Program-made: the position numbers and the translations under genes | Part shown: in pieces, positions 1 to 8,866 of the stretch | How the letters are laid out: every line of letters begins with the position of its first letter | Position numbering within the stretch: position 1 is the first letter of the stretch | Notes under the pieces: generated by a model | The model's database searches: none | What the model was told of the DNA's origin: nothing | Seen by the model: the letters and a program-made list of their open reading frames with translations, nothing else | Assembly: GCA_017621705.1 (NCBI GenBank) | Contig: JAGASR010000014.1 | Span: 1-64,000, forward strand | DNA from: Clostridia bacterium | Lineage (GTDB): Bacteria > Bacillota > Clostridia > Oscillospirales > UBA644 | DNA length: 64,000 bases | Direction of reading: 5' to 3'

Positions 1-197
1 GCTGGTCTGCCTTTCTTATTGATTGCTATTCCTGCCGCTATCTTATCTTGTCGACGATTATGTCTTGTGATGAAATTTGCATATTGCTTCTTGCTGAATC
101 CGAACTTCTCACAAATCTCTCGTCCTGTTTTTCCTTGTCTTCTTAGTTCCAATATTTCCTTTTCGTAATCTTTTATGTGCCTATATCCTCTTGGCAT
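1..197 (-). mobile_element. IS3-family transposase OrfA-like fragment (runs off the left edge)
   Basis: The minus strand reads from an ATG at 197, behind a good AGGAGG box, for 65 codons into the window edge. The product begins MPRGYRHIKDYEKEILELRR and has a basic helix-turn-helix with the segment KTGREICEKFGFSKKQ, typical of the small OrfA/HTH part of IS3-like transposases (family knowledge). Upstream, 255-275 holds a GTCCG-TTTTTAA-CGGAC inverted repeat that may belong to the element end. Only the N-terminus is visible, so completeness and exact IS family are unknown. Confidence 0.7.
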
Positions 198-350
198 AAA
201 AAATTCCTCCTAGGTAGATACTTATATTCTACCATAGGAGGCTCTTTTTTTCAATTGTCCGTTTTTAACGGACTTGTGCAACGGTGCATAATCTAAGTTT
301 TGTTCGATCGTTTCAACTAATGGTTGTTTGCACATTAAAACACAAAGTTC

Positions 351-379
351 TTGTTTTGTGAGTATGGATATGCTATAAT
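351..379 (+). promoter_or_regulatory. Promoter and operator of the XRE regulator
   Basis: TTGTTT (351-356), 17-bp spacer, TATAAT (374-379). The inverted repeat CACAAA (341-346) / TTTGTG (355-360) overlaps the -35 box, which suggests autoregulation by the gene downstream. Confidence 0.6.
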
Positions 380-410
380 TTATTCAATGAATATTTAAGG
401 AGGTATAAAT

Positions 411-1163
411 ATGCAAATTGGTGCAAAGATCAAATATTTTCGTGAAAAAATGGGTGTTACGCAGGCGTACTTAGCGGAACAAATGCGCGTTTCCACACAA
501 GCTGTTTCGAAATGGGAGACTGGAGCTTCATATCCTGATATAACGATTATTCCTGCGCTTGCTGATTTTTTCAAAATATCTTGCGATGCTTTATTAACTG
601 ATGGAACAAAAACTGAAACACAGCTTATAACCGAACTTCAACAAGTTACTGAAAAATGGGATGTATCTACAAGAAATGGATACTTTTCTCGTCTTTCGTT
701 TCTTGAAGATGCGCTTGAACGCTACCCTCGGTCTAATAAATTTATGCTTGATCTTGCGTATATGTACGGTACAGGCGCTGAGTTCCCGGAATATAAAATG
801 TTTGGTTGGAAAGACAGAATCATTGATTATTGTGAATGTGTTTACGCTAATTCTGATACGCTACAAGAAAAATTCGAGGCGATGACACTATTATGCTATA
901 TTTATAGCGGAACAAATAATGATAGGGTTATCGAAATTGCCAATCAGATGCCACAAATATATCAATCAAAGCCGGCGTTGATTTATCACGGATATGAAGG
1001 TGAACAGAAATTTGAACGTATGTGTGAGTATTTTTCTGAACTGTTGGACACTTCGTATTCCATGCTATGTTGCTTGATTGGCAGTAATAGTGAGATTGAT
1101 GAAATGTATAGAGCAATAAGAAACGAATCTTGCCGTCGGGATAAATGGAATATCAATAGATAA
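411..1163 (+). CDS. XRE-family helix-turn-helix regulator with C-terminal sensor-like region
   Basis: The 250-residue protein has an N-terminal Cro/CI-type HTH (about residues 5-60, with TQAYLAEQMRVSTQAVSKWE). A helical C-terminal region of about 180 residues resembles TPR-like sensor domains in Clostridia. It likely binds DNA as a dimer in the cytoplasm; its ligand is unknown. The start is fixed by GGAGG 7 bases upstream. A promoter with an overlapping palindrome at 341-379 suggests self-control. It stands alone beside an IS fragment, and its codon use (many AAA, TAT, TTT) differs from the following genes, so recent acquisition is possible. Members of this family are often longer, so a shortened C-terminus is possible but not shown. 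Confidence 0.8.
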   Translation: MQIGAKIKYFREKMGVTQAYLAEQMRVSTQAVSKWETGASYPDITIIPALADFFKISCDALLTDGTKTETQLITELQQVTEKWDVSTRNGYFSRLSFLEDALERYPRSNKFMLDLAYMYGTGAEFPEYKMFGWKDRIIDYCECVYANSDTLQEKFEAMTLLCYIYSGTNNDRVIEIANQMPQIYQSKPALIYHGYEGEQKFERMCEYFSELLDTSYSMLCCLIGSNSEIDEMYRAIRNESCRRDKWNINR

Positions 1164-1363
1164 AGGTTAAATTTGTCGATATGGCTGAAAAAAGTATGGC
1201 AACACGATCTTATCCTTGGCAAATTCTATAGGACATGTGATAAAATAAAACAAGGAAAGGCGCGGGGAGAACCTTATTACATGGCTTATGATATGCAAGT
1301 GCTTTTTTCTATGTGTTTTTTTTGAAACAATAATATATAAGTTGTGATTTTATACCGTAAGCA

Positions 1364-1391
1364 AAAAACCTGCACTCGAGTGCAGGTTTTT
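1364..1391. terminator. Bidirectional intrinsic terminator between XRE and rrf2
   Basis: AAAAACCTGCA-CTCGAG-TGCAGGTTTTT forms a strong palindromic stem with T runs on both strands, between convergent genes. Bases 1164-1363 hold no supported gene. Confidence 0.8.
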
Positions 1392-1411
1392 ACTTTTAAA
1401 ACAGAAAAATC

Positions 1412-1822
1412 TTAGATATCTTTTTTATTAATAAGATCTGCGAGTGTAACGCTTTCCAGATAGTCTCCAATTGTTTTGTTTAACCCCTGCCATAAGGGTA
1501 GGGTTCTGCACTCTTTACTTTTTGTGCAGGGTTCGGCATCTTCTTTCAGGCATGCAACGGGCGCAAGTGTCCCTTCCGTTAACAACAAAATACTTTTCAT
1601 TGTATATTCTTCGGGTGATTTTGTTAGTTTATATCCGCCGCCCTTGCCTCGAAGACCGTGCAAAAGTCCGCCTCTGGTAAGCAGAACCAGAATGCTTTCA
1701 AGATATTTTTCGGATATTTCTTCTCTTTCAGCTATATCGTTGAGCGGAATATATTTTCCGTTACTGTTTTCCGCAATATCTATCAGAACTCTTAATGCAT
1801 ATCGTCCGCGCGTCGAGTTCAT
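1412..1822 (-). CDS. Rrf2-family transcriptional regulator (CymR/IscR type)
   Basis: The 136-residue protein has an N-terminal winged helix (MNSTRGRYALRVLIDIAE, then the EISEKYLESIL recognition helix) and the LRGKGGGYKL wing typical of Rrf2 proteins. Three cysteines in the spaced segment VACLKEDAEPCTKSKEC match the Fe-S ligand region of IscR-like members, so an Fe-S cluster is possible; CymR proper lacks these. The start has AAGGAG 6 bases upstream. It is transcribed divergently from the sulfhydrylase gene metY, and a perfect palindrome covers the metY -35 box. The simplest reading is control of sulfur amino-acid synthesis by cysteine or Fe-S status. The family is certain; the effector is inferred. 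Confidence 0.88.
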   Translation of the reverse strand: MNSTRGRYALRVLIDIAENSNGKYIPLNDIAEREEISEKYLESILVLLTRGGLLHGLRGKGGGYKLTKSPEEYTMKSILLLTEGTLAPVACLKEDAEPCTKSKECRTLPLWQGLNKTIGDYLESVTLADLINKKDI

Positions 1823-1893
1823 GTTATTTCTCCTTATAAGTTTCTTTATTTTATTATAACAGATTTTTTGAGGAAAAGCAAGTGGATTTTTTT

Positions 1894-1931
1894 ATAAACA
1901 TATTGACAAACTATGTTTATTGTGTTATAAT
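1894..1931 (+). promoter_or_regulatory. metY promoter with overlapping palindromic operator
   Basis: TTGACA (1903-1908), 17-bp spacer, TATAAT (1926-1931). ATAAACATA (1894-1902) and TATGTTTAT (1912-1920) form a perfect 9-bp inverted repeat centred on the -35 hexamer, which lies in the 9-base spacer. This is a strong candidate operator for the divergent Rrf2 regulator. Confidence 0.75.
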
Positions 1932-2067
1932 TAGTATAACATATCTGATAGGTAGGTTTAATGTGAAAGATATTTTTGAAATACTTGTAAGGCATAATTT
2001 CAGATTCGGTCGAATGTGCTCTTTTAAATAATTTTTAAAAATCATTTTTAAAAGGAGAATTACAATT

Positions 2068-3351
2068 ATGTCTGAATATAAATTTGAAACAAAACAACTT
2101 CATGTGGGTCAGGAATTTCCCGATCCCGCGACCGATGCACGCGCCGTTCCCATTTACCAAACAACTTCATACGTTTTTCATGATTCCGCTCATGCTGCGG
2201 CACGTTTCGGTCTTTCTGATTCCGGAAATATATACGGTAGGCTAACAAACTCTACGCAGGATGTTTTTGAAAAGCGAATTGCAGCTTTGGAGGGCGGGGT
2301 AGCGGCTCTTGCGCTTGCTTCAGGTGCGGCGGCGATAAGTTATACTATACAGGCTCTTGCTCAAAACGGAGGACATATCGTTGCACAAAAAACCATTTAT
2401 GGGGGCAGTTATAATCTTCTGGCGCATACTTTACCCAATTTCGGCATTACCTCGACTTTTGTGGATATACACGATCTTGAGGAAGTTGAAAATTCAATAA
2501 ATGAGAAAACAAGGGCTATATATATTGAAACTCTCGGTAATCCCAATAGCGATATCCCCGATGTGGATGCGCTCTCTGAATTAGCTCATAAATACGGTAT
2601 ACCTCTTGTTGTCGATAATACTTTTGCAACTCCATATTTCTTCAGACCTTTTGAACACGGTGCAGATATCGTTGTTCATTCCGCAACGAAGTTTATCGGT
2701 GGCCATGGGACAACTCTCGGCGGAATTATTGTCGATTCGGGTAAATTTGATTGGGAAAAATCCGGTAAATATCCTCAGATCTCCGATCCTACACCGAGTT
2801 ATCATGGTGTATCGTTTACAAAAGCTGTGGGTGCTGCGGCATTTGTAACATATATCCGTGCTATTTTGTTGAGGGATACAGGCGCAAGTATTTCTCCGTT
2901 TTCGGCTTTTTTGCTTTTACAGGGAGTAGAAACACTTTCTCTCAGGCTTGAACGTCATGCGGAAAACACTAAAAAAGTCGTTGAATTTCTCTCGAAACAT
3001 CCGCAGGTGGCAAAAATAAATCATCCGTCTTTAAAAAATCATCCCGAACATGCGCTTTATGAGAAATATTTCCCGAATGGCGGTGCATCGATTTTCACGT
3101 TTAACATCAAGGGCGGACAGAAAGAAGCACATAGGTTTATCGATAACCTGAAGCTATTTTCTTTGCTCGCAAATGTTGCTGATGTAAAGAGCCTTGTTAT
3201 ACATCCTGCAACAACTACACACAGCCAACTTTCATCAAAAGAGCTTGAAGAACAGGATATTCTCCCCAATACAATAAGATTATCAATAGGAACAGAACAT
3301 ATTGATGATATTATCGCAGATCTGGAAAACGGATTTAATGCTGTCGGATAA
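2068..3351 (+). CDS. metY: O-acetylhomoserine sulfhydrylase (O-acetylhomoserine aminocarboxypropyltransferase)
   Basis: PLP enzyme that makes homocysteine from O-acetylhomoserine and sulfide, or methionine from methanethiol, in the cytoplasm. The 427-residue length is typical of MetY and longer than MetB/MetC. The PLP lysine is K208 in VVHSATKFIGGHGTTLGG; the YGRLTNSTQ and VVDNTFATPY segments mark the Cys/Met-metabolism PLP family. The start follows AAAAGGAG. It is transcribed alone from a consensus promoter overlapped by a palindrome, opposite an Rrf2 gene. The 130-base leader shows no SAM or T-box architecture that I can recognise. Confidence 0.93.
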   Translation: MSEYKFETKQLHVGQEFPDPATDARAVPIYQTTSYVFHDSAHAAARFGLSDSGNIYGRLTNSTQDVFEKRIAALEGGVAALALASGAAAISYTIQALAQNGGHIVAQKTIYGGSYNLLAHTLPNFGITSTFVDIHDLEEVENSINEKTRAIYIETLGNPNSDIPDVDALSELAHKYGIPLVVDNTFATPYFFRPFEHGADIVVHSATKFIGGHGTTLGGIIVDSGKFDWEKSGKYPQISDPTPSYHGVSFTKAVGAAAFVTYIRAILLRDTGASISPFSAFLLLQGVETLSLRLERHAENTKKVVEFLSKHPQVAKINHPSLKNHPEHALYEKYFPNGGASIFTFNIKGGQKEAHRFIDNLKLFSLLANVADVKSLVIHPATTTHSQLSSKELEEQDILPNTIRLSIGTEHIDDIIADLENGFNAVG

Positions 3352-3359
3352 ACAAAAAA

Positions 3360-3389
3360 AGCCATAACCGATTATTTTCGGTTATGGCT
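3360..3389. terminator. Bidirectional terminator, metY / GH95
   Basis: AGCCATAACCGA (3360-3371) pairs with TCGGTTATGGCT (3378-3389). The T run is best on the minus strand (A7 at 3353-3359), serving the GH95 gene as well as metY. Confidence 0.85.
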
Positions 3390-3403
3390 TAAATTATATT
3401 AAG

Positions 3404-5536
3404 TTAAGCGTTGTACGTATAACTTCCGTCAAATTCAACGGTCTGGCCGTTGATCTTTGCGGTTCCGTGTTTGCCGTCTTTACCGATAATCTCGCATTTT
3501 ACAACTTTACCGTCTTTCCATTCAGCAGAAACTTTAAAGCCGCCGCGAGCCATAAAGCCTTTGAATTCGCCGTCTTTCCATGCATCGGGCAGGGCGGGGA
3601 GAATGTCGATATATCCGTCGTGGCTCTGCATGAGCATTTCCATGATGCCTGCCGTTCCGCCGAAGTTACCGTCGATCTGGAACGGGGGATGGTTGTCGAA
3701 CATATTCGGAAGCGTACTCTTTTTGATGAGCGCAACGATGTTTTCATACGCAGCATTACCGTCAGCAAGTCTTGCAAAGAAGTTTATTATCCATGCACGG
3801 CTCCAGCCCGTATGACCGCCGCCGCTTGCGAGACGTCTGTCTATAGTCTTTCTTGCAGCTTCGAAAAATTCGGGAGTAGATTTCGTTATCTGGCATGCAG
3901 GGTGAAGACCGTAAAGATGTGACATATGGCGATGACCGGGTTCGAATTCTTCAAAATCTTCGGACCATTCCATGATCTGACCGTGTTTGCCGATCCTTAA
4001 CGGCGGGAGCTGTGCGAGTTTTTCTTTGAGCTTATCCGCAAATTCTTTATCTTTGCCGAGAACTTCAGCGGCTTTGATATTGAATTCGAACAGTTCGCGG
4101 ATTATGGAAATATCCATTGTCGGGCCTGCGCACATGCTGACTCTCTTGCCGTCTGTCGGGCTGATAAAGCTGTTTTCGGGCGATCCGGAAGGCGCGGTGA
4201 CAAGATATCCGTTTCTCGGGTCTTTTACAAGGAATTCGCAGAAGAATTCGGAAGAACCTTTGATGATCGGATAGAATTCTTCGAGGATTGCATTATCTTC
4301 ACTGTAAAGCCAATGTTCTTTTACGTGGCGAAGACACCATGCGCCTGCGGTCGAGAATGCGCCGAATACGGGATGTGCGCCGAGTGAAGTGTATCCCCAG
4401 GGCGTTGTCGTGTAATGCGCTACCCAACCGGGACAGTTATATGCGTTCTTTGCGGTTTTTTCGCCGGATTTTGCAATTATTTTAATGAGATTGAAGAACG
4501 GTTCAACGAGCTCCGAAAGGTCGGCTGTTTCCGCAAACCAGTAGTTCATCTGAATGTTTATATTGATATGATAGTCTGCGCTCCACGGCGGTAAATAGTC
4601 TTTTGCCCAAATACCCTGCAGGTTTGCGGGAAGTTTGCCTCTCGAAGATCCGAGAAGAAGGTATCTGCCGAAGTTATAGTAGAGTTCGACAAGTCCGATA
4701 TCATTTTCGGGGTTTGCAATACGTTCGTTCGTCGGAACCTCTGCTTTATTTCCCGATTCGGGGAACGAGATCGTCGCTCTGCCGAGCATTTCTGTAAAGT
4801 AATCGCGAGTATCTTTTAAAAGTACGTCGTAGCCTGCTGCCATGGCTTTTTTAAGAGTTTTGTCGCAAACAGTCTGCGGATCTTCGTCTGATTTGTAATT
4901 CGTTGCGGCGGTAATGTAGATATAGAGCGCACCGTCTTTTATTTCGTAACGGATATATACAGCAAATTTTGTGGGGAGATAGCCTACCGCTGTGATTTCG
5001 TTGTCATTATACGTTATCCATGTGTTTTCACGTTCAAATCGTACTTTAGCATTTTCTACATCACCTGTCACCTTGATAACGGCGGTGTTGTAATTATAAG
5101 AGATAAAATATTCTCTCTTTGTCTTGCCGAAACTTACTTCTGCGCGACCTTCGTCGAGTATAAGTTCGCGCTTGTAATTATCTGCATTTTCATCGGGAAC
5201 AGTTATATAAAGGTCGCCTGCGGTCTGATAAGAACCGTATGCCGCGCCTCTGTCTCTGTTTTTATTACGGCAAACGAGATATTTTTCACAAAGCTCGTCC
5301 GCTTCCGAATATTTACCCTCAAAAATAAGATTTCTCATTTCTTCAAGATGTTTAAGAGTCTGCGGATCGTCGTTGTCATCAGTTTCCCAACCTGACCATA
5401 TGGTCTCTTCGTTGAGCTGAACTCTTTCTTCTTCGATTCCGCCGAATACCATCATACCGAGCTTGCCGTTTCCGAGAGGCAAAGCTTCTTCCCATATGTT
5501 TGCAGGAGAAGTGTAAAAAAGTCTGTTTTCTTTCAT
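3404..5536 (-). CDS. GH95 family alpha-L-fucosidase-like glycosidase, copy 1
   Basis: A 710-residue protein of the AfcA-like GH95 family, which releases alpha-1,2-fucose (some members act on galactose) by inversion. Family marks are the N-terminal [15 protein letters not shown], then ANLQGIWAKD and QMNYW (catalytic Asn region), the general-acid region WSEDFEEFEPGHRHMSHLYG, and the base region [11 protein letters not shown]. No signal peptide is visible, so it probably acts in the cytoplasm on imported oligosaccharides. The ATG at 5536 is chosen because it follows AGAGGATC and aligns with the paralog start; an in-frame upstream extension has no such support. Copy 2 lies directly upstream with 16 bases between stop and start, so they are co-transcribed tandem duplicates. 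Substrate is inferred from family only. Confidence 0.9.
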   Translation of the reverse strand: MKENRLFYTSPANIWEEALPLGNGKLGMMVFGGIEEERVQLNEETIWSGWETDDNDDPQTLKHLEEMRNLIFEGKYSEADELCEKYLVCRNKNRDRGAAYGSYQTAGDLYITVPDENADNYKRELILDEGRAEVSFGKTKREYFISYNYNTAVIKVTGDVENAKVRFERENTWITYNDNEITAVGYLPTKFAVYIRYEIKDGALYIYITAATNYKSDEDPQTVCDKTLKKAMAAGYDVLLKDTRDYFTEMLGRATISFPESGNKAEVPTNERIANPENDIGLVELYYNFGRYLLLGSSRGKLPANLQGIWAKDYLPPWSADYHININIQMNYWFAETADLSELVEPFFNLIKIIAKSGEKTAKNAYNCPGWVAHYTTTPWGYTSLGAHPVFGAFSTAGAWCLRHVKEHWLYSEDNAILEEFYPIIKGSSEFFCEFLVKDPRNGYLVTAPSGSPENSFISPTDGKRVSMCAGPTMDISIIRELFEFNIKAAEVLGKDKEFADKLKEKLAQLPPLRIGKHGQIMEWSEDFEEFEPGHRHMSHLYGLHPACQITKSTPEFFEAARKTIDRRLASGGGHTGWSRAWIINFFARLADGNAAYENIVALIKKSTLPNMFDNHPPFQIDGNFGGTAGIMEMLMQSHDGYIDILPALPDAWKDGEFKGFMARGGFKVSAEWKDGKVVKCEIIGKDGKHGTAKINGQTVEFDGSYTYNA

Positions 5537-5552
5537 ATTGATCCTCTTTCTT

Positions 5553-7667
5553 TTAACAATTGAATGTTTCTGCTTTTCCGTTAACAATAACGGTGCCTGT
5601 TTTTCCGTGTTTGCCTACTATATTATAATCAACGATCTTGCCGTCTTTCCATTTTGCCGAAACTTTAAATCCGCCGCGAGCCATAAGACCGTTGAATTCG
5701 CCGTCTTTCCACGCATCGGGCAGGGCAGGGAGCAGTTCAATGTATCCGTCATGACTTTGTATCAGCATTTCCGCAATACCGGCAGAACCGCCGAAGTTAC
5801 CGTCGATCTGGAACGGGGGATGATTATCGAACATATTCGGGAGCGTACTTTTTCTGAAAAGCTCAAGAATATGCTCGTACGCTGAGTTCCCGTCTGCAAG
5901 TCTTGCAAAGAAGTTTATTATCCATGCTCTGCTCCAGCCCGTATGACCGCCGCCGTTTTCAAGTCGCCTTTCAATCGTTTTTCTTGCGGCGGCAAGGAGC
6001 TCGGGGGTTGATTTGGTTATCTGATTTGCAGGATAAAGCCCGTAAAGATGGGATATATGTCTGTGACCCGGATCCCATTCGTCAAAATCTTCCGACCATT
6101 CAAGAATCTGTCCGTGTTTACCTATTCTGAAAGGTGAAAGTTTTGAGAGCTTATCTTTAAGTATTTCTTTGAATTCAAGATCTTCACCGAGTGCGTCAAT
6201 GACTTCAATATTAAATTCGAAAAGCTCTTTTATTATGCTTGTGTCCATAGTCGGACCTGCGCAAATACTCGATGCCCCGCCGTCGCTCGGTCTGATAAAG
6301 CAATTCTCGGGTGAGCTTGCGGGAACGGTAACGAGATAACCCGATCGCGGGTCTGTTACGAGATAATCGCAGAAAAATTCGGATGCTCCTTTGATAACGG
6401 GATAGTACTCTTTAAGAAATTCCTTGTCTTCGCCGTAGAGCCATCTTTCTTTCATATGACGTATGCACCACGCGCCACCCGTGACATAAACGCTTGACCA
6501 GCCGTACCTACCGAGTGCGGTATGTTTGAACGGATTTGCTACAACGCCCTGAAACCAACCGCCGCAATGAAAATGCACTTTCGCGCTTTCTCTCGCCTCT
6601 TCCGAAAGCGGAACCAAAAATTTGAAGAACGGTTCGAGAAGTTCCGGCATATCCGTAACTTCCGCATTCCAGTAGTTCATCTGTAAGTTTATATTCATAT
6701 GGAAATCCGCGGCCCACGGCGGATTGTAATCTTTATTCCATATGCCCTGGAGATTTGCAGGTAATTTGCCTCTCGAAGAACCTACAAGCAGGTATTTGCC
6801 GAAATTGAAGTACAGTTCAACGAGTCCGAGATCATTCTCGGGGTTCATTATACGTTCATTTGTCGGAATATCTGTTTTTGTTCCCGAATCGGGAAATACT
6901 ATTTCGGATCTTCCGAGAATTTCTGAAAAATACTCACGTGTGTCTTTCAGAAGCTCTTCATATCCCGCTTCCATTGCTTGTTCTATCGTTCTTGCTGTTA
7001 TAATCGAGGGATCTTCTTTTTCAAGGTACGATGTCGCAGCTGTTATGTAAATATAAAGTCCATCGTCCTTTTTTTCGTGACGTATTCTCAAACAGAATTT
7101 TGTCGGCAGATAACCCGAAACTTCTATCTCGTTTCCGTCTTCGATTATTTCCGCATTTTCACGTTCGTATCTTATTTTTATGTTATCTGTTTTTCCGCTT
7201 ATTTTTATAACTGCGGTATTGTATTTATATGAAACAAAATACGTTCTTTCAATTTCTCCGAAGCTGACTCTCGCAATACCTTCGTCAAGAATAAGCTCAC
7301 GTTTGTAATTGTCTTCGGAAACATCTTCTGTTGTTAAATAAAGGTCTCCTGCAGTCTGATGTCTTCCGAAAGCCGTTCTTCCTTTTGATTTTGCGCCTCT
7401 CATCAGCAAATGCTCATTACAGATCTGTTCTGCTTCGGCATATTTATTTTCAAATATGAGCTTTCTGATCTCTGCGATATATTCGTATACCTTTGGATTA
7501 TAGCAATCTCTGTTTTCCCATCCTGTCCAGAAGCTCTCTTCGTTTAACTGAATACGTTCTTCCGTCGTTCCGCCGAATACCATCATGCCGAGTCTGCCGT
7601 TTCCGAGGGGAAGGGCTTCCTCCCATACGTTTGCGGGAGATGTATAGAAAAGTCTGTTTTCTTTCAA
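5553..7667 (-). CDS. GH95 family alpha-L-fucosidase-like glycosidase, copy 2
   Basis: A 704-residue paralog of the downstream gene, alignable end to end, with the same motifs: [67 protein letters not shown]. The start codon is TTG at 7667, eight bases after AGGAGG; no ATG fits better. There is no signal peptide. It differs from copy 1 around the middle ([14 protein letters not shown] versus AKNAYNCPGWVAHYTTT), a stretch near the substrate pocket in this family, so the two may split related linkages. It is the second gene of an esterase-GH95-GH95 operon. Confidence 0.9.
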   Translation of the reverse strand: MKENRLFYTSPANVWEEALPLGNGRLGMMVFGGTTEERIQLNEESFWTGWENRDCYNPKVYEYIAEIRKLIFENKYAEAEQICNEHLLMRGAKSKGRTAFGRHQTAGDLYLTTEDVSEDNYKRELILDEGIARVSFGEIERTYFVSYKYNTAVIKISGKTDNIKIRYERENAEIIEDGNEIEVSGYLPTKFCLRIRHEKKDDGLYIYITAATSYLEKEDPSIITARTIEQAMEAGYEELLKDTREYFSEILGRSEIVFPDSGTKTDIPTNERIMNPENDLGLVELYFNFGKYLLVGSSRGKLPANLQGIWNKDYNPPWAADFHMNINLQMNYWNAEVTDMPELLEPFFKFLVPLSEEARESAKVHFHCGGWFQGVVANPFKHTALGRYGWSSVYVTGGAWCIRHMKERWLYGEDKEFLKEYYPVIKGASEFFCDYLVTDPRSGYLVTVPASSPENCFIRPSDGGASSICAGPTMDTSIIKELFEFNIEVIDALGEDLEFKEILKDKLSKLSPFRIGKHGQILEWSEDFDEWDPGHRHISHLYGLYPANQITKSTPELLAAARKTIERRLENGGGHTGWSRAWIINFFARLADGNSAYEHILELFRKSTLPNMFDNHPPFQIDGNFGGSAGIAEMLIQSHDGYIELLPALPDAWKDGEFNGLMARGGFKVSAKWKDGKIVDYNIVGKHGKTGTVIVNGKAETFNC

Positions 7668-7687
7668 TCTGGTCTCCTCCTTCTGAC

Positions 7688-8698
7688 TTATTTTTTCAAA
7701 AGTTCTTTCATTGTTTTCCAGCCGTCATCAGCGTAGAAACGGTGACCGCCGTCGCCTATGACGAGCGCACAGTTTTCGGGTGCATTGGCGGCTGTATAGA
7801 TATTTTTTATAATTTCAAATGTCTTTTTGACTCCGTCTATCGGGAATATATCGTCATCCTTGCCGCATATAACAACAAGTTTTTTCGGCGCAATCATAAT
7901 TGCAAGATCGCCCATATCGAAATATTTCGCTATTCCCGGAATATAGTTGCAGGAGCAATGATAAAGTTTAATTATCGAATCTAGGTATGTGCAAACAGCG
8001 CATGACGGCATATATGCATCAAAACGGTGCTCAAGGCAAGCCGCATAGTACGTTACAGTGCCTCCGCCTGAATTTCCTGTCAGAACAGATCCGTCAAGGG
8101 TTATTATATCGGAAAAATGATCTTCAATCGCATCTAAAACGCGGCTTACATCCCAGATTCTTTCTCCGATAAGAGTTCGTCCGAGCATAAGGGCTGTTTT
8201 TTGAGGAACATCGCACTGCGGTCCGTGTTCCGTACCGCCGCACTTTCCGAAGCCTCTTTGCTCTATTGCGAGCGCCGCAAATCCTTCCTTAACGGCTCTT
8301 ACCGCAAAATCTCTGTCTCCGCCTTTGATTGTTTCCTCATCACCGGGATAAATAGGCATGCCCAGAGAAATATGTGAACCCTTCGAATGACCCTGCAGAC
8401 AAACGCAGAGCGGCAGAATTTCTTTCTGCTCTTTCGGTAAAAGTAGATCGCAGTGCGTAAAGTATCCCTCTTCGGTCTGTAATGTGAAATGAATATGTCT
8501 GTTCCCGTTCAGCTCTCCGTCCTTCGTTATTTCAAAGATCGGATCGCATTTTTCGAATTCGTCCATTCCGAGCAGATCGCGAAGACGCTCTGTGCATATA
8601 TTTCTGAACGCTTCAAAATCCGTCTTCCCGTCATAACGAAGTTTCGGAACGATCTTTTCGGCAAGTTCAATATGATGTTTCTGCGGTATTGTATTCAT
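7688..8698 (-). CDS. Alpha/beta hydrolase, acetyl-xylan-esterase/dienelactone-hydrolase-like
   Basis: A 336-residue cytoplasmic hydrolase. The nucleophile elbow is GNSGGGT. A preceding [10 protein letters not shown] segment, [11 protein letters not shown] (acid Asp) and GDGGHRFY (His) complete a plausible Ser-Asp-His triad. Members of this group remove acetyl or other acyl groups from sugars. The ATG at 8698 is chosen because GGGGGAGGG lies just upstream. It is the first gene of the operon leading into two GH95 genes, suggesting deacylation of the glycans these enzymes cut. A strong promoter lies at 8746-8774. Exact esterase family and substrate are not certain. Confidence 0.75.
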   Translation of the reverse strand: MNTIPQKHHIELAEKIVPKLRYDGKTDFEAFRNICTERLRDLLGMDEFEKCDPIFEITKDGELNGNRHIHFTLQTEEGYFTHCDLLLPKEQKEILPLCVCLQGHSKGSHISLGMPIYPGDEETIKGGDRDFAVRAVKEGFAALAIEQRGFGKCGGTEHGPQCDVPQKTALMLGRTLIGERIWDVSRVLDAIEDHFSDIITLDGSVLTGNSGGGTVTYYAACLEHRFDAYMPSCAVCTYLDSIIKLYHCSCNYIPGIAKYFDMGDLAIMIAPKKLVVICGKDDDIFPIDGVKKTFEIIKNIYTAANAPENCALVIGDGGHRFYADDGWKTMKELLKK

Positions 8699-8745
8699 GG
8701 GCCCTCCCCCTTGTTTATGTCTTATTTGCGACATTAACTGATATT

Positions 8746-8774
8746 ATTATAAACAATCATCATTCAAAAGTCAA
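8746..8774 (-). promoter_or_regulatory. Promoter of the esterase-GH95-GH95 operon
   Basis: On the minus strand: TTGACT, 17-bp spacer, TATAAT (read from 8774 to 8746). It is divergent from the GH43 promoter at 8806-8834, so the two units share a short control region. Confidence 0.7.
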
Positions 8775-8805
8775 TCCTTTTTATAAAAACATTTTTATTT
8801 ATCTC

Positions 8806-8834
8806 TTGACGAATACGGTTTTTTGAAATATAAT
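8806..8834 (+). promoter_or_regulatory. Promoter of the first GH43 gene
   Basis: TTGACG (8806-8811), 17-bp spacer, TATAAT (8829-8834), 33 bases before the ATG. Confidence 0.75.
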
Positions 8835-8866
8835 ATAATTATAATGAAACCAAAAAGGTGATAATT

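Noticed and set aside
1255..1330. Tiny ORF of 14 codons after the XRE gene
   Set aside because: Too short, no homology visible, and ends in a T-rich run; not supportable.
1932..2067. SAM riboswitch or T-box ahead of metY
   Set aside because: The leader is short, A/T-rich and has no conserved core or terminator.
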